This document shows positions 49,462-57,949 of a stretch of 64,000 nt of DNA, piece by piece. The position numbers were made by a program, and so were the translations under genes. The notes below the pieces were generated by a model. That model ran no database searches and had not been told where the DNA came from. It saw only the letters and a list, made by a program, of their open reading frames with translations. The stretch is from Bradyrhizobium sp. LTSP849. Lineage in GTDB: Bacteria > Pseudomonadota > Alphaproteobacteria > Rhizobiales > Xanthobacteraceae. How positions within the stretch are numbered: the first letter of the stretch is position 1; every line of letters begins with the position of its first letter. The DNA is taken from positions 321,001 to 385,000 of the forward strand of contig NZ_JYMR01000018.1 in NCBI RefSeq assembly GCF_000938255.1, in the 5' to 3' direction.

Positions 49462-50433
49462 TCAATCGACCACCCCAAGCCGCGGAAACGCATCCGGGGC
49501 GGCGGCCAGCATGGCGCGGGCGCGGGCGGAATCGTCGTCCATCTGGTGGATCAGGGCCTCCAGGCTGTCGAATTTCAGCTCCTCGCGGATGAAGCCGATG
49601 AAGGCGCAGTCCAGCGCCTGGCCGTACAGGTCGCCCTTGAAGTCGAACAGGAAGATTTCCAGCAGCGGTGCGCCATTATCGAAGGTCGGGCGGCGGCCGA
49701 AGCTCGCGACCCCGTCGAGCCGCTCGGCGCCGCGGCCGACCCGCACCGCATAGATGCCGTACTTCAGGCCGCAATTGGCATCGAGCCGGATGTTGGCGGT
49801 GGGATAGCCGAGGTCGCGGCCGCGCTTCTCGCCATGAATAACCTCGCCGGTGATGAACCAGGGGGCGCCCAGCATGGTGGTGGCCTCGTCGATCTGGCCT
49901 TCCGCGAGCGCGATCCGGATGGCGCTGGAGGAGACCGGGCGTTCGTCGATATCGACATGCGGCTGCACGTCGACCTCGATGCCGAGCCGGGGCGCCTCGT
50001 TTACCAAAAGGCTCGGCGAGCCGACCCGGCCCTTGCCGAAATGAAAGTCGTAACCGACCGCGATGCCGCTCACGCCAAGGCGTCCGATCAGGTCATGGTG
50101 AATGAAATCTTGCGCGGTCGTCCCGGCGCGGGCCTTGTCGAAGGTCATGACCACGGCGCCGGCGAGCCCAGTCCCGGCCAAAAGCCGTAGCTTGGCCCGC
50201 TCGTCCGTCAGGCGGAATTGCGGGGTGTTCGGGCTGAAAAACCGGCGCGGATGTGGCTCGAAGGTCAATGCCAGCGCAGGCCGGCCCTGCACCCGGCCCA
50301 TCTCCAGGGCTGCCGCAATCACGGCCCGATGGCCGAGATGGACCCCGTCGAAATTGCCCATGGCGACCACGGCACCCCTGAGAATCGTCGAATCCGGCGT
50401 GATGTCGCGAATAACGGTAAAATGCGGGGCCAT
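49462..50433 (-). CDS. ribF: bifunctional riboflavin kinase / FAD synthetase
   Basis: A 323-residue enzyme that makes FMN and then FAD from riboflavin. The N-terminal nucleotidyltransferase has GNFDGVHLGHRAVI (HxGH), and the C-terminal kinase has GRDLGYPTANIRL. Residue order and length are standard. The ATG at 50433 is chosen; a longer in-frame start at 50484 lacks support. It is convergent with the RES toxin gene and divergent from cheY. Confidence 0.95.
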   Translation of the reverse strand: MAPHFTVIRDITPDSTILRGAVVAMGNFDGVHLGHRAVIAAALEMGRVQGRPALALTFEPHPRRFFSPNTPQFRLTDERAKLRLLAGTGLAGAVVMTFDKARAGTTAQDFIHHDLIGRLGVSGIAVGYDFHFGKGRVGSPSLLVNEAPRLGIEVDVQPHVDIDERPVSSSAIRIALAEGQIDEATTMLGAPWFITGEVIHGEKRGRDLGYPTANIRLDANCGLKYGIYAVRVGRGAERLDGVASFGRRPTFDNGAPLLEIFLFDFKGDLYGQALDCAFIGFIREELKFDSLEALIHQMDDDSARARAMLAAAPDAFPRLGVVD

Positions 50434-50538
50434 CAGGGGAATTTCTCGAACCGGCGGGACCGGCCGGACCGTGGCTTGACCCACCCGATGAAGTCAAGCG
50501 GGGGGATGCGACCGCATTGAACGCGATTTCAATTGATC

Positions 50539-50569
50539 GGGGGCGCCCCCAATTAACGGGCTGTTTAAC
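50539..50569. promoter_or_regulatory. palindrome and paired TTAA motifs upstream of cheY
   Basis: GGGGGCGCCCCC (50539-50550) is a perfect 12-bp palindrome. It is followed by TTAACGGGCTGTTTAAC, i.e. two TTAA motifs eight bases apart; CtrA sites have seven. They lie 96-126 bp before the cheY ATG. The off-by-one spacing makes CtrA binding uncertain. Confidence 0.35.
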
Positions 50570-50664
50570 GCCTTGGTGCTAGTCCTTGAAATGTGGAACT
50601 GCGGGCCCCGGCCTTGGCAGCTCCAATCGTAAATATTTCCTGGGTATGCGTTGGGGGAGTCGAG

Positions 50665-51060
50665 ATGGCGGTTGATTTGTCGATGTCGGTTCTAGTGGTG
50701 GACGACTACAGCACCATGATCCGTATCATCAGGAATCTGCTGAAGCAGCTTGGCTTCGAGAACATCGATGATGCCAGCGACGGTTCGGCAGCGCTGAACA
50801 AGATGCGCGGCAAGAAGTACGGCCTCGTGATCTCCGATTGGAACATGGAGCCGATGACGGGTTACGACCTGCTGCGCGAAGTGCGCGCGGATCCCAACCT
50901 CGCCACCACGCCCTTCATCATGATCACGGCAGAATCCAAGACCGAGAACGTGATCGCGGCCAAGAAGGCCGGCGTGAACAATTACATCGTCAAGCCGTTC
51001 AACGCGGCGACGCTGAAGACCAAGATCGAGGCGGTCTTCCCGGACATGGCGAGCGCGTAA
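50665..51060 (+). CDS. cheY: CheY-type single-domain response regulator
   Basis: A 131-residue receiver protein. The phosphoacceptor is Asp58, with the acid pair Asp13-Asp14, Thr88 and Lys110 all in place. GGGGGAG precedes the ATG at 50665. It is a typical stand-alone CheY, likely to bind the flagellar switch, but no motor or receptor genes are nearby. The CheZ-like phosphatase at 1127 could be its partner; that is inference. A strong terminator follows. Confidence 0.93.
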   Translation: MAVDLSMSVLVVDDYSTMIRIIRNLLKQLGFENIDDASDGSAALNKMRGKKYGLVISDWNMEPMTGYDLLREVRADPNLATTPFIMITAESKTENVIAAKKAGVNNYIVKPFNAATLKTKIEAVFPDMASA

Positions 51061-51090
51061 GGCGCTATCAGAGCCATCGGCTGAATTCGG

Positions 51091-51119
51091 AAGGCCCGGG
51101 CTGGTCCCGGGCCTTCTGC
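51091..51119. terminator. bidirectional intrinsic terminator
   Basis: AAGGCCCGGG and CCCGGGCCTT pair perfectly around CTGGT, then CTGCATTTG. It lies between the convergent cheY and HAD-family genes. Confidence 0.83.
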
Positions 51120-51140
51120 ATTTGTCCGGACGCTAGATCG

Positions 51141-51995
51141 CTACCACTTCAACTCGCGCATCAGCGCCTTCGGCGGGTGGCCGAACAATTCCATCACGGA
51201 TGCCGGGTCGAGCTGGTCGAGGCCCTCGAACTCCTCGGAATGGATGCCGCGGGTGACGAACAGGCAGTCGATACCGAATTCGCGCGCGCCGGTGAGGTCG
51301 GTGCGGACGGAATCGCCGATCGCCAGCACCTTCTTCCGATCGATCTGGTGGCCCTGGCGTTCGCCGGCCAGCCGCATCGCACGCTCATAGATTGGCCGGT
51401 GCGGCTTGCCGTAGAAGATCACCTCGCCACCGAGCTCGCGATAGAGCTCCGCGATCGCGCCGGCGCAGTAGATCAGCCGGTCGCCGCGCTCCACCACGAT
51501 GTCGGGGTTGGCACAGACCAGCGTCAGCTTGCGCTCGCGCGCCTTCAGCATCATGCCGCGATAGTCTTCCGCCGTCTCGGTCTCGTCGTCGTAGAGACCG
51601 GTGCAGACGATGTAGTCGGCCTCTTCCAGCGGCGCGAGCACCGCATTGAGGCCGCGATAGATCGAGTTGTCGCGCTCGGGGCCGAGCCAGAACATTTTCC
51701 GGCCAGGATGGTCGGCGACATAGAGCCGCGTCAGATCGCCGGAGGAGACGATCGCGTCATAGGTCTCGTCGGCGACGCCGAGCTTGCGCAATTGCCGCTG
51801 CACGGAGTCGGCCGGGCGCGGCGCATTGGTGATCAGGATCACCGTACCGCCACGGCTGCGATAGGTGTGCAGTGCCTCGCAGGCCTCGGGGAAGGATTCC
51901 AGGCCGTTATGGACCACGCCCCAGATGTCGCTGAGCACGACCTCAACTCCGCCCACGAGCTCGCGCAGGCTTTCGGCGAAATGCAGCGCGGTCAT
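51141..51995 (-). CDS. HAD-superfamily IIA protein (TIGR01459-like)
   Basis: A 284-residue HAD fold protein of the type annotated TIGR01459. Motif I reads LSDIWGVVHNG with the nucleophile Asp23, but the second Asp of the usual DxD is replaced by Trp25, so ordinary phosphatase chemistry may be altered. ITNAPRP (motif II Thr), and AIGDSVRTDLTGA (motif IV) are intact. The cap domain is the class IIA type. It precedes, in genome order, an EAL protein gene on the same strand, with 15 bp between. Confidence 0.85.
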   Translation of the reverse strand: MTALHFAESLRELVGGVEVVLSDIWGVVHNGLESFPEACEALHTYRSRGGTVILITNAPRPADSVQRQLRKLGVADETYDAIVSSGDLTRLYVADHPGRKMFWLGPERDNSIYRGLNAVLAPLEEADYIVCTGLYDDETETAEDYRGMMLKARERKLTLVCANPDIVVERGDRLIYCAGAIAELYRELGGEVIFYGKPHRPIYERAMRLAGERQGHQIDRKKVLAIGDSVRTDLTGAREFGIDCLFVTRGIHSEEFEGLDQLDPASVMELFGHPPKALMRELKW

Positions 51996-52010
51996 GATGC
52001 GCGCGGCCGA

Positions 52011-53471
52011 TCAGACACGGCGCGCGAGCGCCGCGTTGCCGGTGATGCGTGGTGACGGAGGGGCGGCAGATGTTGCGCCCGGGCTGGGTGTACCGGAGCC
52101 ATTAGATCCCTGAATGTCCTGCGCCTGGTTCGGCGCGGCCCCGGCGGTAGCAGAAGCCCCCTCGGGTCGCAATGGCCGGGGCGGCGCGAACAGAAAGCCC
52201 TGGCCGAACCGCACGTCATAGTCGAGCAGATCGACCACTGCGCGCTCACCCTCGATCCGCTCGGCAATCAGATCGATACCGAAGCGGCCGAGCAGGTCGG
52301 ACAGGTCGGAGGGATGAATGTCCGAGGTCGACGCCTGCCTGGGGTCGAGCAGGAGGGATGCAGGCACCTTGATGAAGCGCACGCCGCGGTCGGCGAGCTC
52401 GCGCGGCTCGATCCGCAGATCCGTGACATGGTCGATCGAGAAGCGGAAGCCGCGCTGCGCGAGCGCGGCGAGGTTCTCGGTCTCGGCGGGGCCGAGGCCG
52501 CGGAAGGTCGACTGCTTGAACTCCAGCACCAGCGACGGCGCCAGCGCCCGGTTGGCCTCGAGGAAATCGAGGCATTGTGCGAAGGTGGTGGAGTTGCCGA
52601 GCGTGGAGGCCGCGACGTTGCAGAACACGCCGACATCCTTGTTGCGCACCATCAGCCGGCGCAGCACCTGCACACAGCGCAGCATCACCATATTGTCGAT
52701 GCGCCCGATCAGGCCGGAGGCCTCAGCGAGGCTGATGAACTCCTCGGCGGCGATCAGCTGTTCGCGCTCGTCGCGCACCCGCGTCACCGCCTCATAGAAG
52801 CGCACCTTGCGCTGCGGCAGCGTCACCATCGGCTGGAGGAAGATGTCGATGCGGTTCTCGTCGATGGCGTTGCGCAGCGTCGCCAGCATCTGGGTCTGGT
52901 TGCGTGCGCCAGCAGCGGCATGGACCATTGGTGCGGGTGCGGGCCGCGGCGCTGCCGGGAGCGGGGGCCGCGGCGCAACCGGGCGCTCGTCGGGCATGGC
53001 GATCAGATCAATCGGCCCCTCCAGTTCAGGCTTCGCGAGCGGAGCCGGGACAGGAGCCGATGTGCCGTCAGCCAGCAGATCCTCGTGGGCCGACACCGTG
53101 GCGGCAAGCTGCCTGACCAGCCCGCCGAGCTCGTTGATCTCGCCGACCACCGACTGGATGCGGTCGGAATTGGTCGAATTGGACGAGGCGATGCGTCCCT
53201 CGACCGCCGCGAGCCTCCGGCCGAACTCGGCCACCTGGCGGGCGAGGTCGGCGGTGCCGCGCGACAGATCGGCGATCTGGCCGCCGACGTCGCTGCGGTC
53301 GCGCAGCCGCATCGATACCGCGTTGTAGAGGATCAGGAAGGTCAGCGCGGTCAGCGCCACGATCGCTGATTCGGTTCCGCTGATGCCGGCGACCGAGTAG
53401 AGCACAAGCCCGAGAGAGGCTGCGACCAGAACCATGCAGATGGCGATGAAGATCGTCGAAATGCGAATCAT
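52011..53471 (-). CDS. membrane-anchored degenerate EAL-domain protein
   Basis: A 486-residue protein: two hydrophobic helices (about 5-27 and 35-52), a coiled-coil and Pro-rich linker (60-190), an EAL domain (about 195-432) and a low-complexity tail. The catalytic signature is eroded. EAL reads EAV (Glu227), ELTE reads EFKQ (second Glu lost), and DDFG reads DHVT (second Asp replaced by His348). Lys368 and Glu404 remain. It probably does not cleave cyclic di-GMP but may bind it or a partner. It lies next to the HAD gene. Confidence 0.87.
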   Translation of the reverse strand: MIRISTIFIAICMVLVAASLGLVLYSVAGISGTESAIVALTALTFLILYNAVSMRLRDRSDVGGQIADLSRGTADLARQVAEFGRRLAAVEGRIASSNSTNSDRIQSVVGEINELGGLVRQLAATVSAHEDLLADGTSAPVPAPLAKPELEGPIDLIAMPDERPVAPRPPLPAAPRPAPAPMVHAAAGARNQTQMLATLRNAIDENRIDIFLQPMVTLPQRKVRFYEAVTRVRDEREQLIAAEEFISLAEASGLIGRIDNMVMLRCVQVLRRLMVRNKDVGVFCNVAASTLGNSTTFAQCLDFLEANRALAPSLVLEFKQSTFRGLGPAETENLAALAQRGFRFSIDHVTDLRIEPRELADRGVRFIKVPASLLLDPRQASTSDIHPSDLSDLLGRFGIDLIAERIEGERAVVDLLDYDVRFGQGFLFAPPRPLRPEGASATAGAAPNQAQDIQGSNGSGTPSPGATSAAPPSPRITGNAALARRV

Positions 53472-53612
53472 GCCGCGCGTTACGCCTCAAGTGCTGACTG
53501 CCCCACCGGGAAAACACGGGTCACTGTGCGAACCCGTCACGCCTCATGCTCCCCCAAGCGGCATCACCCTAACATCATTGTTGATTCGAGGGGATAGCGG
53601 CCTGTTCGCGGC

Positions 53613-55163
53613 TCAAGTCAGGCCAGCCCGGCGAAAGCCTTCCAGGTAGCGCTCACGGTCGGGGGCGAGCCTGATAGGCATGAACTCGGCGATCCAGGCC
53701 AGCGAGACGTTCGGCTGGGCGCGGCGGAGTTCCTTCAGCGCGACGCTGGCGATCGTGCCGTGACCCGCCATGGCGGCCGCCGCGGTCAGCACCCGGTGCG
53801 CGCCGACGAAGTCGCTGCGCTGGCGCAAGGCTTCCTGCGCGAGCCGGATCGCCTCCTCATAATCGCCGCCGAGGAAGCGGGCATAGGCGGCGATGCCGAA
53901 ATAGACCGGGGCGTAGGGGTCGCGCGGGCTGAGGCGGATCGCCCGGCGCGCGGCCGCGTCGGCGTCCCGCCAGCGGCCGCAATAGCCGAGCGCCAGGCCG
54001 TAATAACCCTGCGCCAGCGCAAAGTTTGGATTGAGCCGCAGCGCGGTCTCGAACTCGGCCAGCGAGTCGTCGAACCGCCGCGCGAACAGATGAACATGAC
54101 CGAGCGCATTATGCGCCCAGGCATCCTCGTCGTCAGCGCGAATCGCGGCACGCGCCGCGCGCTCGGCGACGGAGATCGCGGCGGCCATCTCCATCCAGCC
54201 CATATGCGCCGCGAACATGTAGCTGGTGCCGAGCAGCCCGAGCGCCTTGCCGTAGTTCGGGTCGAGCGCGATGGCCTTTTCGAGCAGGGCCTGCGCCACC
54301 ACGTGGTCCTGCCGCGTCACCCGCCAATAGTGCGACAGCGCGCGCATCAGCAGATCCCAGGCGTCCATGCTGTCGGGCGGCTTGCGCTGGGCGCGAAAAT
54401 TCTCCGCGGCATAGAGCTGCGGCTCGATCGCGGCGACGATCGCTTCGGTGATCTCGTCCTGCACGGCGAAGACGTCGGCGAGCTCGCGGTCGTAGCGTTC
54501 GGCCCAGAGATGGCTGCCGGTGGCGACGTCGTTGAGCTGCGCGGTGATGCGGACACGGTCGCCGTCCTTGCGAACGCTGCCTTCGACGACATAGCGAACG
54601 CCAAGCTCTTCGGCGACTTGGCGCAAATGAACCGTGCGGCCCTTGTAGATGAAGGAGGAGTTGCGCGCGATGACGAAGAACCAGCGCAGCTTCGACAGCG
54701 CGGTGATGATGTCCTCGCTAATTCCGTCGGAGAAATAATCCTGCTCGGCCTCGCCGCTCATGTTGGTGAAGGGCAGCACGGCGATTGCGGGACGGTCGGG
54801 CAGCGGCAATCCTGTCGGCGCCGGGTCGGCCACAGCTGGCGTGGCCATGGCGGAGAGTTCTGTGACCTCGCCGACGAAGCGCACGCCCTTGCGCGCGACG
54901 GTGCGGATCAGCCGTTGCTCCTCGCCGGTGTCCCCGACCGCGCGCCGTGCCGCGTTGATCCGGCTGGTCAGCGTTGATTCCGAGACGACGCGGCCGTTCC
55001 AGACAGCATCGAGCATATTGTCCCGCGTCACCACGCGCTCGCGGTTGCCGATCAGATAGAGCAGGAGATCGAACACCTGGGGCTCGAGCGCGACGAGCAT
55101 ATCCGCCCGCCACAATTCGCGGCGCTCGGGATCGAGCACAAAATCCTCGAATTGAAACGCCAC
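53613..55163 (-). CDS. soluble CadC-type regulator with TolB-like and TPR parts
   Basis: A 516-residue protein with an N-terminal winged helix of the OmpR/CadC type (about 5-95, VALEPQVFDLLLYLI then SRINAARRAVGD), a TolB-like segment (AIAVLPFTNMSGEAEQDYFS onward, about 130-265) and TPR-like helices to the end. It has no membrane helix, unlike CadC. This design is common in rhizobia and often regulates the adjacent gene; here the neighbour is a divergent methyltransferase 121 bp away. A GTG at 55163 with AGGAG upstream is preferred to the TTG at 55226. Confidence 0.85.
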   Translation of the reverse strand: MAFQFEDFVLDPERRELWRADMLVALEPQVFDLLLYLIGNRERVVTRDNMLDAVWNGRVVSESTLTSRINAARRAVGDTGEEQRLIRTVARKGVRFVGEVTELSAMATPAVADPAPTGLPLPDRPAIAVLPFTNMSGEAEQDYFSDGISEDIITALSKLRWFFVIARNSSFIYKGRTVHLRQVAEELGVRYVVEGSVRKDGDRVRITAQLNDVATGSHLWAERYDRELADVFAVQDEITEAIVAAIEPQLYAAENFRAQRKPPDSMDAWDLLMRALSHYWRVTRQDHVVAQALLEKAIALDPNYGKALGLLGTSYMFAAHMGWMEMAAAISVAERAARAAIRADDEDAWAHNALGHVHLFARRFDDSLAEFETALRLNPNFALAQGYYGLALGYCGRWRDADAAARRAIRLSPRDPYAPVYFGIAAYARFLGGDYEEAIRLAQEALRQRSDFVGAHRVLTAAAAMAGHGTIASVALKELRRAQPNVSLAWIAEFMPIRLAPDRERYLEGFRRAGLT

Positions 55164-55283
55164 GCCTTGCCTCGGCTCCTGCCCGGAAATCAAGGTACTC
55201 TCAGCGTAAAATAACGCCACTCTCAAGGCCAGCGAACCGCCAGCGCCCTATCGTCCCGGCAGTTTCAACCGCAGGAGATTGCC

Positions 55284-56126
55284 ATGTCGACATCCGCAGC
55301 GCTCAGCGCGCAGGCCACAGTCCAACCCGATCTCGTCGCCGTCAAGCAGCGCCAGCACGGCGCCTGGTCGTCCGGCGACTATGCCGTCGTCGGCACCACC
55401 TTGCAGATCGTCGGCGAGCAGCTCTGCGAGGCGCTGGATTTGCGCGCCGGCAGCAAGGTGCTGGACGTTGCCGCCGGCAACGGCAATGTGACACTGGCCG
55501 CGGCGCGGCGCTGGTGCGACGTCACATCCACCGATTATGTGCCGGAGCTGCTCAAGCGTGGCCGCGAGCGGGCGACAGCCGAGCATCTGACGATCGAATT
55601 CCGCGAGGCAGACGCCGAGGCGCTGCCGTTTCCGGATGCCAGCTACGATGTCGTGGTCTCGACCTTCGGCGTCATGTTCACGCCGGACCAGGACAAGGCG
55701 GCGTCAGAACTCGCGCGGGTCTGCAAGTCCGGCGGCAAGATCGGCCTCGCCAACTGGACGCCGCAGGGCTTCATCGGCCAGCTCTTCAAGACCATCGGCA
55801 AGCATTTGCCGCCTCCGGCGGGTGTGAAGTCACCGGCCCTGTGGGGCACGCCGGCGCGGCTTCAGGAGATGTTCGGAAGCCAGGCCTCGGAGATCGCCGC
55901 CGAGCCACGCATGTTCGTGTTCCGCTATCGCTCGCCGGAGCACTGGCTCGAGGTCTTCAAGTCGTTCTACGGCCCGATGCTGAAAGCCTTCGCCGCGCTC
56001 GACGAGACCGGCCAGGCTGCGCTGAAGCGCGATCTGATGACGCTGCTCGCCGAGTTTAACCACGCCGATGACGGCACGGTGGTGGTGCATAGCGAGTATC
56101 TCGAAGCCGTCATCACCAAGCGCTGA
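55284..56126 (+). CDS. class I SAM-dependent methyltransferase
   Basis: A 280-residue UbiE/COQ5-like methyltransferase. The S-adenosylmethionine loop VLDVAAGNGNVTLAAA is clear, followed by ADAEALPFPDASYDVV. GGAG precedes the ATG. The substrate is unknown: the family ranges over small molecules and lipids. It is divergent from the CadC-type regulator, which may control it. Confidence 0.87.
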   Translation: MSTSAALSAQATVQPDLVAVKQRQHGAWSSGDYAVVGTTLQIVGEQLCEALDLRAGSKVLDVAAGNGNVTLAAARRWCDVTSTDYVPELLKRGRERATAEHLTIEFREADAEALPFPDASYDVVVSTFGVMFTPDQDKAASELARVCKSGGKIGLANWTPQGFIGQLFKTIGKHLPPPAGVKSPALWGTPARLQEMFGSQASEIAAEPRMFVFRYRSPEHWLEVFKSFYGPMLKAFAALDETGQAALKRDLMTLLAEFNHADDGTVVVHSEYLEAVITKR

Positions 56127-56138
56127 GGCGGAGTTCGG

Positions 56139-57269
56139 TCAGCTCGGCGCCGCGGCGCCGACCGTATCGGCTGATACGGCATCGCGACTGCCGAGCGGCT
56201 TGGGCCGCCCGGTGGTCGTGTCGTGCAGAGTCTGCCGCTCCACCTCGGAGTTCAGCTCGGCCCCGAACATGATCACAATCGCCGACATCCACATCCACAT
56301 CATCAAGCCGATCGCCGCGCCGAGCGAGCCGTAGGTCGCGTTGTAATTCGCGAATTTCGACAGGTACCAGGACAACAGCGCCGAGCCGGCGATCCAGAGG
56401 AGGGCAGCTGTCACCGCGCCGATGCTCAGCCATTGCCAGCGCGGTGCGTCGCGGCTGGGTGCGAAGCGGTAGAGGATCGCGAGCGCCGCGAGCAGGATGA
56501 CGAGCAGCAGCGGCCAGCGTGCGAGTGCGGCGATCAGCTGGCTCTCCGGGGCGATGCCGAGATGATCGAGCGCGAGCGGGAACGCGACCACGGCAGCCAC
56601 CATCAAAAGCAACGCTGCGATAGCGCCGATCGTGAAGGCCAGAGAAATCAGGTTCAGCCGGATGAAGCTGCGCTTCTCGCGTTCCTCATAGGCGACATTG
56701 AGGGCGTCGAAGATGGATTTGACGCCGGCATTGGCGCTCCAGATCGCGAGCACCAGGCCGGACAGGAAGGTGATGCCGAGCGCTGTATTGCCATTTGATA
56801 CGACGCGCGCAACCTGATCCTCGACAATCTGGAACGCGCCCTCGGGCAGCATCATCGCCAGCGTCTGAAGGTTGGCGCTGATCCTGGAGGGATCGGCGAA
56901 CAGTCCGTAGGACGAGACGAGCGCCGTCACTGCGGGAAAGACCGCGAGCAGCCCGAAGAAAACGACGCCACCTGCAGTCGCCAGCAGGCGATCGTCGTCG
57001 ATGCGCTGATAGGTGCGCCAGAAAATATCCTTCCAGCCAGCCCAGGGAATCCTGAACGGGCTTCTCGCGCGACGGCCGTGGCCGGGCTGCATCGCTGCGC
57101 CCGCAGGGTTTGTTTCCGGCGAATTTGCCTCATTGTTCCGGTGGTCTTGCGGAGGTCCGGATCGGACGAACCCGGAGTCCTCGAAGTAGCGCTTCGCGGT
57201 CAGCACGAAGATTGCCGTGGCGGCGACCAGGACCCAACTGTCGAGCTGGTCGGAGCGCCCCGCACGCAT
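56139..57269 (-). CDS. YihY/BrkB-family inner-membrane protein
   Basis: A 376-residue protein of the YihY/virulence factor BrkB family. After an N-terminal hydrophobic helix and a basic linker, six helices follow, with the family blocks FWRTYQRIDDDRLLATAGGV and NVAYEEREKRSFIRLN. Transport or permease function is suspected for the family but unproven. Its start touches the stop of the holin-like gene. Confidence 0.9.
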   Translation of the reverse strand: MRAGRSDQLDSWVLVAATAIFVLTAKRYFEDSGFVRSGPPQDHRNNEANSPETNPAGAAMQPGHGRRARSPFRIPWAGWKDIFWRTYQRIDDDRLLATAGGVVFFGLLAVFPAVTALVSSYGLFADPSRISANLQTLAMMLPEGAFQIVEDQVARVVSNGNTALGITFLSGLVLAIWSANAGVKSIFDALNVAYEEREKRSFIRLNLISLAFTIGAIAALLLMVAAVVAFPLALDHLGIAPESQLIAALARWPLLLVILLAALAILYRFAPSRDAPRWQWLSIGAVTAALLWIAGSALLSWYLSKFANYNATYGSLGAAIGLMMWMWMSAIVIMFGAELNSEVERQTLHDTTTGRPKPLGSRDAVSADTVGAAAPS

Positions 57270-57857
57270 TCAGGCGTCCAGTCCATGCCTGCCGCGCTTG
57301 CGGCGCGCTGCCGCGAAGCCCAGCAACCCGACAGCGGCGATCATGACGCCGAGCCGCACCGGGCCGTTGGCGCGAACCGGCCGCGCCTTGCCGCCATGGC
57401 CTCGTTCGCCCGGCGCGTGCGGTACCAGCGGAATCGTCGTCGCGACCTCCTTCAGGGCCTGCCCGACCGTTCCGCGCGGAATGCGTGGGGTGACGACCGC
57501 CACGCGCAGGCGGCTGGCGAGCGGCACGATCGGCCTGGTCTTGCGATTCATCTGAGCCATGGCCGCGCCGGCACAGATCGCGGCCAGCACCAGAAGCACG
57601 GCGGCGACCGCGCCGAACCCCCAGAATTGTCCATAAGTGAGTGCAACCCAACGGTACAGCGCGATCAGGCCGACGAAAAAGGCTGCGATGACGAATAGGG
57701 CCGCCACCGCGAACAGTCCGCCGGCCACTGCGTAAGAGGTTACCTTGCCGGTTGCGTGGTTCGTTCGGTCGCGAACATAGGATTGTGTGGCGCGTTTGAC
57801 GTGGTTGAGCTTGAGCGCCAAGCCGGCGCGCAGCAATTCGCCCGATGGCGCAAGCAT
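57270..57857 (-). CDS. phage-holin-family-like membrane protein
   Basis: A 195-residue protein with two strong hydrophobic helices (about 47-70 and 80-105) and a basic C-terminal tail ending in a third helix. The layout matches the 'putative actinobacterial holin-X' type membrane proteins that often sit beside YihY genes. GAGGGATG precedes the ATG at 57857. No phage genes are nearby, so a lytic role is unlikely. Confidence 0.72.
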   Translation of the reverse strand: MLAPSGELLRAGLALKLNHVKRATQSYVRDRTNHATGKVTSYAVAGGLFAVAALFVIAAFFVGLIALYRWVALTYGQFWGFGAVAAVLLVLAAICAGAAMAQMNRKTRPIVPLASRLRVAVVTPRIPRGTVGQALKEVATTIPLVPHAPGERGHGGKARPVRANGPVRLGVMIAAVGLLGFAAARRKRGRHGLDA

Positions 57858-57949
57858 GCGGACATCCCTCTGAAAGTCGAAAACCCTTATTCGGGGATGA
57901 ACGTGGCGGCGTTTGACTTGTTCCGCCGGAGCGCGCCCGCCGTTGCGGA

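Noticed and set aside
57270..57857. Phage holin as evidence of a prophage
   Set aside because: The family is common in chromosomes beside YihY genes and no phage structural or lysis genes are nearby.
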